The notes beneath the pieces were generated by a model. The model saw nothing but the letters and a program-made list of their open reading frames with translations, ran no database searches and was not told the origin of the DNA. A DNA stretch of 63,328 nucleotides, from the NCBI GenBank assembly GCA_039714155.1, contig JBDLJX010000003.1:1-63328 (forward strand), given 5' to 3'. Every line of letters starts with the position of its first letter. Position 1 is the stretch's first letter. Source of the DNA: SZUA-186 sp039714155. GTDB taxonomy: Bacteria > Pseudomonadota > Gammaproteobacteria > UBA9214. The position numbers were made by a program, and so were the translations under genes. Positions 24,072 to 32,937 of the stretch are shown here, piece by piece.

Positions 24072-25268
24072 ATGACTCCATTGCACTGCATCCGTCTGCT
24101 GGCCCTGCTCCTGTTTTGCTGGGCTGTGGCTGTCAGTCCGGCAGCAGGACGATCGGTCAGCCAGAGCGTGACGGTTGAAGGCGATAACTGGTTACTCAGG
24201 ATCCCGGCAGGCACACGCCTTGAGGTGTTGAATGCCAGCCTCGATGGCCCGCGCCTGATGCACTTCCTGCCCAACGGCGACCTTGTTATTGGTTCCCGCT
24301 CCGGCAAAGTCTACCGGCTGGTGCCGCCCTACAGCCATGCAGAGGTACTGGTAGAACTCAGCGGCTATCCGCACAGCATTGTCTGGCGCAATGGCGAGTT
24401 ACTGATTGCCCGGACCGATGGCCTCTACCGGGCGCCCTACACTCCCGGTCAACAGACCATTGAACGGGATGCCGTCAAACTGCTGGTGGCCTTGCCCGGT
24501 GGTGGTGGCCACAACAGCCGCACGGTTGCAATCGGGCCGGATAAACGCATCTACATTGCGCTTGGCATTAGCGGCAACTGCCCGAATGAATATCTCGATA
24601 ACAGTTATCGTTTTGATGATCGCCGCGGAGGGGTGTTTGTTGTCGATGAATCCGGCAAGGAACCAAAGCTGGTGCCATTTGCTTCCGGCCTGCGCAATCC
24701 GGTTGGATTCGACTGGCATCCACAGACCGGTGGGTTGTATGCCTCGAATAACGGCCCCGACCACCTTGGCTATGAACAACCACCGGAATATTTCTCAAGG
24801 CTGACCGCGGGGTCGTTTCATGGCATGCCGTGGTACCAGTTTGATGGCAAGCGTATCAACCGCGACAGCTGTATCCGCAGTGACCCACCACGCCGGGATG
24901 TGACTGCACCGGTGGCCACTTTCCCTGCACGGAATGCCCCGATGGGAGTGACGTTTGTACCGGAAGGTGCGCTGGGTAATCGCTACACCGGCAACGCCAT
25001 TGTCGCGTTGAAAGGTTCCTGGGGCACGAAACCCTCCGGCGGCATGTTCGGCAGCAAGGCGACACGGCGACATCCAAAACTGGTTATGGTGGCATTCAGT
25101 AACGGCAAAGCCACGGGTGAAATACGTGATCTTGTTACCGGCCTGCAGCGCCCGGATGGTGAACGCCTGTTACGTCCGGTCGGTGTTGCTTTTGGCCCGG
25201 ACGGTGCACTGTACTTCACCAGTGATTCACATCTGGAAGGTCTGTTCCGCTTGCAAGTTATCCATTGA
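24072..25268 (+). CDS. PQQ/soluble glucose dehydrogenase-like beta-propeller protein
   Basis: About 398 residues with a signal peptide (MTPLHCIRLLALLLFCWAV, ending SPAAG). The repeated blades carry GSRSGKVYRL, GPDKRIYIALG, SGLRNPVGFDWHPQTG and PVGVAFGPDGALYF, as in the sorbosone/glucose dehydrogenase family. These are periplasmic and use PQQ in several members; PQQ binding here is unproven. I prefer the ATG at 24072 because it begins the signal peptide; an in-frame ATG at 24039 lies just outside the repeat. Followed by a good terminator at 25375. Confidence 0.82.
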   Translation: MTPLHCIRLLALLLFCWAVAVSPAAGRSVSQSVTVEGDNWLLRIPAGTRLEVLNASLDGPRLMHFLPNGDLVIGSRSGKVYRLVPPYSHAEVLVELSGYPHSIVWRNGELLIARTDGLYRAPYTPGQQTIERDAVKLLVALPGGGGHNSRTVAIGPDKRIYIALGISGNCPNEYLDNSYRFDDRRGGVFVVDESGKEPKLVPFASGLRNPVGFDWHPQTGGLYASNNGPDHLGYEQPPEYFSRLTAGSFHGMPWYQFDGKRINRDSCIRSDPPRRDVTAPVATFPARNAPMGVTFVPEGALGNRYTGNAIVALKGSWGTKPSGGMFGSKATRRHPKLVMVAFSNGKATGEIRDLVTGLQRPDGERLLRPVGVAFGPDGALYFTSDSHLEGLFRLQVIH

Positions 25269-25374
25269 AACGTCGCTTTGCACTTTCATAATGGTTGCAT
25301 GATAAAACTGCGCAGTAGATGCGAAACGTGATGCTTGCAAAACCCGATGAATAATCGTTTAATGGGAAGTCCTG

Positions 25375-25402
25375 GGCCGCTGGAAGCGGCCTTTTTCTTT
25401 TT
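25375..25402 (+). terminator. Rho-independent terminator
   Basis: GGCCGC and GCGGCC pair around TGGAA and are followed by TTTTTCTTTTT. It lies about 105 bases after the dehydrogenase stop and would end its transcript. Confidence 0.8.
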
Positions 25403-25419
25403 GAAATCAAGTGCTTCTG

Positions 25420-25436
25420 TGTCATAATCCCGTCAT
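25420..25436 (+). promoter_or_regulatory. Candidate Pho box before phoH
   Basis: TGTCAT (25420-25425) and CGTCAT (25431-25436) lie 11 bases apart, matching the direct-repeat Pho box bound by PhoB. About 115 bases upstream of the phoH start. PhoB is encoded in this window (49686). Confidence 0.5.
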
Positions 25437-25550
25437 GCTGGTATTTCATTATCGAACTCGGGCAGCCACCGGGAGGATATCCATGTAAGTAGTCTCAACG
25501 CGCATACCCCGGTAGATCAATTTTGCATTCATTTACGAGAGGGATTCCGC

Positions 25551-26333
25551 ATGTCAAAACACACGCGTAGCAGATGCAAGTTGACCAGCAAGAAAGCACG
25601 AAGGCGTACAGACAACGAGTTAACAAACCACGACGGCGTCGTTATCGATATCAACGCCTTCGCCTCCCACCCCCCCGATAAACACCTTTCGCATTACCAG
25701 CATAACAATCACCCGATCATCCAGGCACGCAACCGCGCCCAGGGTGAATACATGGCGGCGATCAACACTCACCAGTTGACATTTGGTATTGGTCCTGCCG
25801 GTACCGGCAAAACCTTCTGTGCCACGGCAATGGCCGTGCAGGCATTCGAACACCGCCAGATCGATCGCATCATTTTCAGTCGCCCGGCGGTTGAGTCCGG
25901 CGAAAGCCTCGGCTTTCTGCCTGGCAAGGTGCAGGAAAAGCTCGAACCCTGGTTCGGCACCTTCCGCACTTATCTCAATGACATGCTCGGACGCGGCGTG
26001 GTTGACTGTGCACTGAAAAACGAACGCATCGTGTTTGAACCGCTCGCCTACATGCGCGGCAAGACCTTCGAGGATGCCTTCGTGATTCTCGACGAGGCGC
26101 AGAACTGTACCCGCTTGCAGCTGAAGATGTTCCTGACGCGCATCGGCGAACGCACCCGCGTGATCATCAACGGTGATACAAACCAGAGCGATATTGGTAA
26201 TGGCTCGGGACTCGTGGATGCCGCTACACGATTACGTGGCGTCAGCAACATTCACGTGCATGAGTTCGAGTGCGGCGATATTGTTCGCAGCAAACTGGTG
26301 CGGGATATTATCGAGCGTTACGAGACGGGCTGA
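25551..26333 (+). CDS. PhoH-family ATPase (short form)
   Basis: A 260-residue protein. PhoH proteins are phosphate-starvation-induced P-loop ATPases, probably acting on RNA. Residues about 60-255 contain Walker A GPAGTGKT (about 82-89), SRPAVESGESLGFLPGK, Walker B FVILDEAQN and IINGDTNQSDIG. The N-terminus is basic and replaces the extra domain of the long PhoH. GAGAGGGATTCCGC gives a reasonable ribosome binding site. A Pho box upstream and the phosphate island downstream support a phosphate link. Confidence 0.9.
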   Translation: MSKHTRSRCKLTSKKARRRTDNELTNHDGVVIDINAFASHPPDKHLSHYQHNNHPIIQARNRAQGEYMAAINTHQLTFGIGPAGTGKTFCATAMAVQAFEHRQIDRIIFSRPAVESGESLGFLPGKVQEKLEPWFGTFRTYLNDMLGRGVVDCALKNERIVFEPLAYMRGKTFEDAFVILDEAQNCTRLQLKMFLTRIGERTRVIINGDTNQSDIGNGSGLVDAATRLRGVSNIHVHEFECGDIVRSKLVRDIIERYETG

Positions 26334-26373
26334 CTACATAGCCCAATAAAACGTTCACATTACAAATAGCAGT

Positions 26374-26443
26374 TGTAGGAGCGACTTCAGTCGCGATAGC
26401 TAACTAAAATATCCAAACCCGTCGCGACTGAAGTCGCTCCTAC
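26374..26443. repeat. REP-like inverted pair, best preserved copy
   Basis: TGTAGGAGCGACTTCAGTCG faces GTCGCGACTGAAGTCGCTCC exactly. The right end is only 13 bases before the start of the EamA gene. Confidence 0.85.
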
Positions 26444-26456
26444 TACAAAACAATCC

Positions 26457-27329
26457 ATGCACTGGTTTTACCTGACCCTGTTATCGGCCTTCTTTCTGGC
26501 CACGGCGGACACCGTAACCAAGCGTTACCTGTCACACTACCCGGCCAGCGAACTGGTACTGGTGCGCTTTGGTGCCTGTGGCGCATTGTTACTGCCGCTG
26601 TTGTTCCTGCAACCCTGGCCGGCCCTGCCGGCGCCATTCTGGGGCTGGGTGGCCGCCCTGCTGCCCTTCGAGATTCTCGCCATGTGGCTGTATATGAAGG
26701 CCATCCGCAAATCACCATTGTCACTGACCCTGCCCTACCTGGCGTTTACCCCGGTCTTCAATACGGTGACCGGCTATGTACTGCTGGGCGAGACCGTGAC
26801 ACTACAGGGCTTTTCGGGAATTGCACTGGTCGTGTGCGGGGCCTGGCTGCTGAATCTCGATGCGCTGCGCATCGATCGCGGCTGGAATGTACTGTCGCCC
26901 TTTCGTGCAATCAGCGATGAGCCCGGTTCACGCCTGATGCTGATTGTGGCAGCGCTCTACAGCCTGACCTCGGTCATGGGCAAGGGTGCACTGCAGTATG
27001 TGCCGCCGGGTTTCTTCGGCCCGTTTTATTTCGTGCTGCTGGGACTGGCGACAGCCATCATCTTTGCCCGGCGCGACGTCAAACCCTGGCAGGTGCTGAC
27101 CCGACACCCCTGGGCCCATCTCGGTGTCGGGCTGTTCATGGGCCTGATGGTGCTGACACATTTCTATGCCATTCAACACGTCGAGGTCGCCTACATGATT
27201 GCCGTGAAACGCACCAGCCTGCTGTTCGGCATGTTGTACGGGGCGTGGCTGTTCAGGGAAACCGGACTGGCATGGAATTTTGCAGCCGGTCTGTTGATGG
27301 TGCTGGGTGTCTATCTGATTGCGGGCTGA
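26457..27329 (+). CDS. EamA-family transporter (DMT superfamily)
   Basis: A 290-residue membrane protein with about ten helices in two EamA repeats (about 5-135 and 155-288). TVTKRYLSHYPASELVLVRFG and ALYSLTSVMGKGALQYVPPGF mark the start of each repeat. Substrate unknown; the family exports amino acids or other metabolites. The REP pair just upstream leaves little room for a promoter, and no strong Shine-Dalgarno sequence is visible. It meets the amphi-Trp gene head to head. Confidence 0.85.
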   Translation: MHWFYLTLLSAFFLATADTVTKRYLSHYPASELVLVRFGACGALLLPLLFLQPWPALPAPFWGWVAALLPFEILAMWLYMKAIRKSPLSLTLPYLAFTPVFNTVTGYVLLGETVTLQGFSGIALVVCGAWLLNLDALRIDRGWNVLSPFRAISDEPGSRLMLIVAALYSLTSVMGKGALQYVPPGFFGPFYFVLLGLATAIIFARRDVKPWQVLTRHPWAHLGVGLFMGLMVLTHFYAIQHVEVAYMIAVKRTSLLFGMLYGAWLFRETGLAWNFAAGLLMVLGVYLIAG

Positions 27330-27373
27330 TAAAAAACCTGATGGTTCTTCCAGAATAATCCGTGTTGCCAACT

Positions 27374-27643
27374 TCACTTTACGGTTAATGATTTCTTTTT
27401 TTTCTCCCCGACATCTTCCACCTGCCAGCTAATCCGGATATTGAGCCGGTTGTGATTCTCTTCCCGGGTAGCGGTAATCTTGAGGTCCAGCAGACCCTCA
27501 GGCCTCATGGCAATTTTTTCATTCTCATCGCTGAAGGTAATTTTCCCCCTGGCAATACCGCTGGTGATGGACTTCAGAATATCCTGAATGGATTTTTCAT
27601 CCTGCAGTGACTGGTGGCGGAAACTTCTTTTCCCACTTCTCAT
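27374..27643 (-). CDS. Amphi-Trp domain protein (GAK-associated)
   Basis: An 89-residue protein. The amphi-Trp domain is a short, charged module named for its amphipathic pattern and conserved Trp; here RSFRHQSLQDEKSIQDILKS, then GKITFSDENEKIAM and RLNIRISWQVED fit. Its role is unknown, but it is encoded with the HprK-related kinase, ATP-grasp and CofD-like genes in the GAK cluster defined by computational work. Last gene of the minus-strand operon, 59 bases after the phosphoesterase. A lysine-rich C-terminus (EKKKKSLTVK) is notable. Confidence 0.8.
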   Translation of the reverse strand: MRSGKRSFRHQSLQDEKSIQDILKSITSGIARGKITFSDENEKIAMRPEGLLDLKITATREENHNRLNIRISWQVEDVGEKKKKSLTVK

Positions 27644-27702
27644 TTTTTACATATCCGTTGCCAGCATTCCCCGTTAACTGTGTCAGGCCCGGGAATGACA
27701 GT

Positions 27703-29037
27703 TTAGTGACTGATTGATGCCGGTTCAAAAACCTTGATATAAGGATAGTCGGTACTGATCCCCATCACCAGCCCTTCGGGTCTGAAGATAGTGACCGCCG
27801 CCCCTTGCCCTTCAAGCCCCTCTTTTTCCCTTGAGTTGCGGTCCAGCGTGGTATCGCATTCGAAATTGACGATGCCTTTCCTCAACATAACCCGCTGTCC
27901 ATGCAACAGGTTACGATGCCCGTGAACAATAGCATGCACACCGCTTTTTTTTCTGAGCATCCTGACACCATACCGGGTCAGGGGCATGTCTACCGGACGA
28001 TACTTGGTGCGAATAATATTGGCCATGGGGCCATAGTAGAAATCAAACGGGTCCCTGTACATTTGCCTCCGGAATTTCCGGTTGAGATGTTTCATGCCTT
28101 TTTCACTGATCAATTTCGCCATTCGGTCATCAATACCGGCGTGGACAAAAATAAAAGAACCTTCACGGCAACCAAGCTTCATACGTTTGTAAAACCACGC
28201 GTATTCACCTTTTGAATGTAAAAACAACTCCTGCCATTTCCTTGCAGCAGCGTACACCATACGCAGGGACAACCCTGCCTTCTCGCAATCCGCTTCGAAA
28301 TTCTCAAGCTTCTTGCGTAATCTCTGCACCTCACGCTCGATCGTCGAATCCGGCATCGCCCATACAGCCTGTTGTGGAAACTCCCGGAACCAGTTTTTCG
28401 AAGGATAGAGCCGTCGCCTGCATTCACGGCTACCCGGCACATCGTGCAATGCATCTTTTCCCTGCAGGTACCGGTCACGAATCTCGGTCAGGAAAGGAAT
28501 CACCTTGGGCCCCATGCGAATAAAAAAATGGTCGATTCTCGGGTCCGGCTCCATCCCGGCTGCCTTTATTCCAAGCATCATGCGGATATCATGATTACCG
28601 GCCAGCAGTTGCACGTCACCACCGCGATCAATCAGCAGTCGGATGACACGCAACAGTCGCAGTGCGCTTGGGCCCTTGTCAAAACAGTCGCCGCCGATAA
28701 GAAAACGCGCCTTCCTCCCGGCCCTGGTGAGCTTGAAATCCTTGTCTCCTGGCCCGGTTTTTTTCACACCGCCAGAGGCAACCAGTGAGGCGATAAAGGC
28801 ATCGGCATCGGCATGCAAATCGGAGATGAAATACACGGTCCGTTTCGGCCATACCCATGGCTCCCGGCCGATAGCCTTGCGCATTTCCTGCACATAGGCA
28901 GCACTGTGGTATTTGTCTTTTCTAACGGAAAGCTGTTTGCCCAGCATCCAGACCTGTCCCTGCCCCGGGAGGCTGGCCTTGATCCAGGATTCTCCCCTGT
29001 AACGCGGCAGGTATATATGTGAATTCTCCAGCTGCAT
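27703..29037 (-). CDS. Calcineurin-like metallophosphoesterase
   Basis: A 444-residue cytosolic protein. The two-metal phosphoesterase motifs are in order: YFISDLHADADAF, LIGGDCFDKGP, LLAGNHDIRM, FVHAGIDDR and VHGHRN. A large helical insertion (about 190-320) separates the metal-binding motifs, and the N-terminal 60 residues are extra. Substrate unknown; given the operon, a phosphoprotein or inositol-type phosphate is possible. I start at the ATG at 29037 (MQLENSHIYLPRYRG); the open frame upstream lies inside the neighbouring gene. The gap to that gene is 14 bases. Confidence 0.85.
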   Translation of the reverse strand: MQLENSHIYLPRYRGESWIKASLPGQGQVWMLGKQLSVRKDKYHSAAYVQEMRKAIGREPWVWPKRTVYFISDLHADADAFIASLVASGGVKKTGPGDKDFKLTRAGRKARFLIGGDCFDKGPSALRLLRVIRLLIDRGGDVQLLAGNHDIRMMLGIKAAGMEPDPRIDHFFIRMGPKVIPFLTEIRDRYLQGKDALHDVPGSRECRRRLYPSKNWFREFPQQAVWAMPDSTIEREVQRLRKKLENFEADCEKAGLSLRMVYAAARKWQELFLHSKGEYAWFYKRMKLGCREGSFIFVHAGIDDRMAKLISEKGMKHLNRKFRRQMYRDPFDFYYGPMANIIRTKYRPVDMPLTRYGVRMLRKKSGVHAIVHGHRNLLHGQRVMLRKGIVNFECDTTLDRNSREKEGLEGQGAAVTIFRPEGLVMGISTDYPYIKVFEPASISH

Positions 29038-29051
29038 GACCTGTTTCCCGC

Positions 29052-29753
29052 CTAGTCCGTGAAGCTGCTCTGTATGGTGCGCACCTTCCAGTCTCCCCCG
29101 ACATGGCGCCATTGCCCCCCGGGAAGATATTCGATCATGACCGGCCGGCAATGATGCATGCTGAGCTGCCTGAGTTGTTCAATCCCGAGCACACCAAGAT
29201 GGTACGCCGCATGACGAAAGGCAGCACCATGGCCCATGAAGATCTTTACACTGTCGTACTTTTCGCGTGGCAGTGCAGCCATGCATTGTGCCAGGTGTCC
29301 AGCCACCCGCTCGCCGGCCTCCAGCAGGGATTCGGCACCCTGTAACGGCAGACGGTAATGACTGTCCGCCTTCCAGTCATCAGGCGGATCGGAAACCCGC
29401 GGATCCTGCTGCAGGACCGCCTCGATCTGTGCTGTCGTGAGGTTGGCCAGGCAGCCGACACCTCTTTCAGCCAGCTCGTCATAACTCTCGATACGCAGCG
29501 TGGATGAAACCAGGTCGGCAAGCCTGTCAGCAAATATCACTGCAGTCTGCCAGGCACGAAGCATACGGGATGAATCAATGGAGGGTACCAGGGTCCAGTC
29601 ATTCCGGACGATCATGTCTTTCAGGGCTTGCGCACCTTCCTGCGCCCGGGTTTCTCCTTCGCGATTGAGTGGATACGGTTGGTGGGCACTGGGGGTATCC
29701 GGCAACTGCTGATAATCGCCATGTCGGATCAGGGCTGCAATGATTCTACCCAT
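29052..29753 (-). CDS. Histidine phosphatase family protein
   Basis: A 233-residue protein of the phosphoglycerate-mutase/histidine-phosphatase superfamily. The catalytic RHG is at about 9-11 (ALIRHGDYQQ), followed by the acidic and Arg residues in SSRMLRAWQTA; the second His is in KIFMGHGAAFRHAA. It acts through a phosphohistidine. The substrate is unknown. It follows the SixA-Nudix gene by three bases in the same operon, so two histidine phosphatases are made together. Confidence 0.85.
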   Translation of the reverse strand: MGRIIAALIRHGDYQQLPDTPSAHQPYPLNREGETRAQEGAQALKDMIVRNDWTLVPSIDSSRMLRAWQTAVIFADRLADLVSSTLRIESYDELAERGVGCLANLTTAQIEAVLQQDPRVSDPPDDWKADSHYRLPLQGAESLLEAGERVAGHLAQCMAALPREKYDSVKIFMGHGAAFRHAAYHLGVLGIEQLRQLSMHHCRPVMIEYLPGGQWRHVGGDWKVRTIQSSFTD

Positions 29754-29756
29754 ATT

Positions 29757-30722
29757 TCAGAGCATAGCTGCCAGTTTGATAACCAACGGCCGCAGTTCCT
29801 CCTGCTTCAGCTGACTGGCTGCCTTTTCCGGGCTCACCCACTGACGCCCCCGGTGGCGTTCCTCCCACTCCTCATCCGGTATGACACGGGTTACTTTCAT
29901 TGGATATACAGCCACGGTACAGGTGGCGCCCCACTTTTCACATGTGTAGCTGCCGAGCGCGGTATCCGCAACCTCCCCTTCGATACCCGCCTCTTCCATT
30001 GCTTCCTTTGCGGCTGATTCCTGTGGTGAAAGCCCCGGGTCCTTGATGCCTTTCGGGACCACCAGATGATGTTGCTTACTGGACGCTATGACCAGTATTT
30101 CCGGTTTCCCGTCACGCATACGGTATGGAATCACGGATGACTGGGTATAGTAGTAAGCGGGCCGGTCACGCCAATCCTTGCCGTCCGGCGCCGGGTAGGG
30201 AAATTTCTTCGGCAACGTTTCAGGACGCGTAATGGAGTCAAGACGGGCGCATCCGGCGATCAGTGCACGCCAGTCAGCCGGCATCTTTAATCTGGCCAGA
30301 GTCGCTGTCGGCAACAGTTTGCCATCCTCCGGCGCCGGAACCGCTGCGCTCGCCAGCCAGACAAGCAACTCCTCCAGCCCCGGGTTATGTCCTACCAGCA
30401 TGACCCGGCCCGCGGTATCCGGGCAATCACCGAGTACCGCAAGCAATTCATCAATATCAGCTGCGTAAATACGCTTGTCCTGCTGTATCCCCTCGTCGCC
30501 CCTACCCATGGCCTTGCAGGCCTTCTGGGCCGTGACCAGCGCACGTTCCGCAGACGATGTGACAATAAGGTCAGGTACCATTTTCTGCTGCGCGAGCCAT
30601 ACCCCGATGCGCTGGGCACCCCGTTTGCCGCGGTCCTTCAGCGGGCGATGATAATCATCAACGCCGGTATTCCAGTCGGACTTGCCGTGGCGCAGCAGCA
30701 GCAGTTCACGTGTCATGATCAT
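29757..30722 (-). CDS. SixA-type phosphatase fused to a Nudix hydrolase
   Basis: A 321-residue fusion. Residues 1-155 are SixA-like: LLLLRHGKSDW (RHG about 11-13), SSAERALVTAQ and VGHNPGLEELL. Residues about 185-320 are a Nudix domain with the box GLSPQESAAKEAMEEAGIEG and PKGI just before, the subtype cleaving diphosphates such as diadenosine polyphosphates or diphosphoinositol phosphates. Mycobacterial MutT1 joins the same domains in the opposite order. CAGGAGCTTAA supports the ATG at 30722. A MITE-like repeat separates it from the HprK-related gene. Confidence 0.88.
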   Translation of the reverse strand: MIMTRELLLLRHGKSDWNTGVDDYHRPLKDRGKRGAQRIGVWLAQQKMVPDLIVTSSAERALVTAQKACKAMGRGDEGIQQDKRIYAADIDELLAVLGDCPDTAGRVMLVGHNPGLEELLVWLASAAVPAPEDGKLLPTATLARLKMPADWRALIAGCARLDSITRPETLPKKFPYPAPDGKDWRDRPAYYYTQSSVIPYRMRDGKPEILVIASSKQHHLVVPKGIKDPGLSPQESAAKEAMEEAGIEGEVADTALGSYTCEKWGATCTVAVYPMKVTRVIPDEEWEERHRGRQWVSPEKAASQLKQEELRPLVIKLAAML

Positions 30723-30782
30723 TTAAGCTCCTGTTATCCGCTCAGACCAGAATGGCACTTAAACTTAAGCACATGCTACTCA

Positions 30783-30893
30783 TTCAGTCTGAAAAAGAAT
30801 CATATTATCGCCACGGAATCCACGGAAAAACACGGAAATATAAATGCATTAAAAGACATTTTTCCGTGTCCTTTCGTGGATTCCGTGGCCAAT
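30783..30893. mobile_element. CCACGGAATCCACGG element, partial inverted copy
   Basis: TTCAGTCTGAAAAAG at 30783 matches the right end of the elements at 23860 and 53860 in reverse. GCCACGGAATCCACGGAAAA and the facing CTTTCGTGGATTCCGTGGCC form the hairpin. The other terminal part is absent. It sits inside the GAK operon between two genes. Confidence 0.7.
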
Positions 30894-30938
30894 TGGATAT
30901 TTATAATAGATGACACCAGTTGAGTAAGCAGCCTTCGC

Positions 30939-32027
30939 TCAGGCCAGTATCTCATGCAAACAGCACTCTGACAGGGCGGAAAAATCTACCCGCCCCCTGG
31001 CCACATAGACAGCAACACCTTCAAGTGCATCCAGATAGGCGGCTTCATCAAAGGCTGTCGTATCTTCCAGGAAGGTGCCATCCGGATACTGGTAGAACGG
31101 ACCGGGAGATTTCATCAAGGCACCCAGCAGGTCACGGTGTGCTGCCAGATCCACCTGCTCGACTTTCAGCTCCGTCTCACTGCCACGCTGCCAGTCAAGT
31201 ATCAGGAATGCCTCCAGGGGAGCCTCCGTTATGATCCGCCCGGGTCCGTAGACCCTGTCAATATGTACATCGTATTTTTCCTCGAGCTCCCAAAGCTCTG
31301 CACCTGGCAACTGCAGCAGCGCCTCGCGCTGTTGCGCAGGAATGAGGCTGTGCAGTTTTTGATTATGGACGATGGTACCGGGATTGATGCGCGGTAATTT
31401 CGGTATTCCGCGCGCCAGTATCTGGCCGGAACCGGCATGGATAAACAAACGATCGTTGGTCAGGTAGGACACCTCGTCATTGTCCAGCAGATGCAGCATC
31501 AGGGTAGACTTGCCACCACCGGAGAACCCGGCAATGCCGATGCCCTTGCCCCGGTAGACCAGCCCCGCTGCATGACAAATCAGCCAGCCCCGGTGTTGCA
31601 GCCAGTTCATGTACTGGGAGTTGATGAAATTGATCACCTGGTTGTTGTATTTCAGGCACGGACCAGCGGCGATCCGGTGACGCTCACTTTGCAAAAAAAC
31701 CATACCGGTACGCACCTTGCGAACCAGGCGTCCGCCCGGCAGGTCCGCATAGGAATCCTTGCGTCCGGTCTTGCCCGGCTCGCGTTTCCAGTCGATAAAG
31801 TCGATATCCAGCTCGGGCGCATCGCGTTCAATGGCAATGATGTCGACGTCCGGCGTCATTGCCTCGCTTGCGACATGCGAGAAATAATCGGCAAGGTCTG
31901 CCAGCAGTTCCGTGGAATTGGAGCGCAACCTCAGCATACATCCATCGAGCGCAAGATACAGTTCATCAGCGCACAAACGTGCTTCACCCTGCAATGCGCT
32001 CACGGCAGATTCTTCTGTGTAGCCCAT
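30939..32027 (-). CDS. HprK-related kinase B (GAK system)
   Basis: A 362-residue protein. The centre has a P-loop, GIAGFSGGGKST (about 165-176), followed by SYLTNDRLFIH and RGIPKLPRINPGT, the pattern of the HprK-related kinase linked with GAK genes. Real HprK phosphorylates the Ser of HPr; here no HPr is encoded, so the target is unknown. The ATG at 32027 comes after GGGGCACGACG, and the next gene upstream is 19 bases away. It should be cytosolic. Confidence 0.85.
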   Translation of the reverse strand: MGYTEESAVSALQGEARLCADELYLALDGCMLRLRSNSTELLADLADYFSHVASEAMTPDVDIIAIERDAPELDIDFIDWKREPGKTGRKDSYADLPGGRLVRKVRTGMVFLQSERHRIAAGPCLKYNNQVINFINSQYMNWLQHRGWLICHAAGLVYRGKGIGIAGFSGGGKSTLMLHLLDNDEVSYLTNDRLFIHAGSGQILARGIPKLPRINPGTIVHNQKLHSLIPAQQREALLQLPGAELWELEEKYDVHIDRVYGPGRIITEAPLEAFLILDWQRGSETELKVEQVDLAAHRDLLGALMKSPGPFYQYPDGTFLEDTTAFDEAAYLDALEGVAVYVARGRVDFSALSECCLHEILA

Positions 32028-32046
32028 CGTCGTGCCCCTCTCTTTC

Positions 32047-32937
32047 TCATGCCTCGAGTTGACGCAGCACATGTTCTGCATACAAACCGGCGGCATCGAT
32101 GCCAATCCCTTCGAGCGCACCACGGAAACCCCCGAATGCCGAGACTTCGAAAACAATCGGACCCTCATTTGTTTCGGCAACATCGACCGTGGTGAAGTCC
32201 ATATCAAACAGCGCCTGCGCCTGTTGTGCAAACTCTATCACCGCATCCGGCGGTGTATGCGCGGCATACCTGCCGCCACTGTGTATGGTCGTGTTCCAGG
32301 CATCGTCCCTCGACACCCTGGCATAGCTGCCGAGATATTCACCATCCAGGAACACCATCCCCAGGTCCCGGCCTGGCAGGTCGATTTTCTGCTGGATATA
32401 CATCATGGGATTGTCCACCTGAAAGGCGCGAATCTCACGCTCGATCTCGGCGTGGTCCCGGTGCGCGTCGATCACACACATGCCACGTGCCTTGGTGGAA
32501 TACAGGGGCTTGAAGACCGCACTGCCAAAATCCTGTACGGCCGTTAGCGCGGCCCCGACATCCTCGGTGACCCGGGTTGCCGGCATGGGAATGCCGGCGT
32601 TACGCAGGGTTACGGTACAGCTCAGGCGATCGATCAGACGCAGGATATGCTCCGCCCGGCTGAAGACCCGGACTCCGGCCTGCTCGGCCACGCGCAGCAG
32701 TTCCAGGCGATCCAGGGTATTGGGGTTGTAGCTGGCACTGATCTTTTTGACAATCAGGGCATCCAGCTGACACAAATCCTGATCCTGGAATAACAGGCGC
32801 TGCCGTTCCAGATCGAGGCTGACGCCAGCCATATCGATCACCAGCCGGTAGCCGGTCCTTGCCGCAACGGCATCGGCCAGGGTTTCCGTGGACCATTTCC
32901 CCGCTATGCCGATAACACCGATTTTGTATTCAGCCAA
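32047..32937 (-). CDS. ATP-grasp enzyme of the GAK system (RimK-like)
   Basis: A 296-residue ATP-grasp ligase. KIGVIGIAGKWSTE opens the fold; GSAVFKPLYSTKARGM is the ATP-binding part, and VAETNEGPIVFEVSAFGGFRG holds the Mg-binding residues. ATP-grasp enzymes join a carboxylate to an amine or thiol via an acyl phosphate; this subfamily's substrate is unknown. I chose the TTG at 32937 because AAGGAG lies seven bases before it; this start overlaps the stop of the previous gene by 8 bases. An ATG at 32961 is the alternative. Confidence 0.85.
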   Translation of the reverse strand: MAEYKIGVIGIAGKWSTETLADAVAARTGYRLVIDMAGVSLDLERQRLLFQDQDLCQLDALIVKKISASYNPNTLDRLELLRVAEQAGVRVFSRAEHILRLIDRLSCTVTLRNAGIPMPATRVTEDVGAALTAVQDFGSAVFKPLYSTKARGMCVIDAHRDHAEIEREIRAFQVDNPMMYIQQKIDLPGRDLGMVFLDGEYLGSYARVSRDDAWNTTIHSGGRYAAHTPPDAVIEFAQQAQALFDMDFTTVDVAETNEGPIVFEVSAFGGFRGALEGIGIDAAGLYAEHVLRQLEA

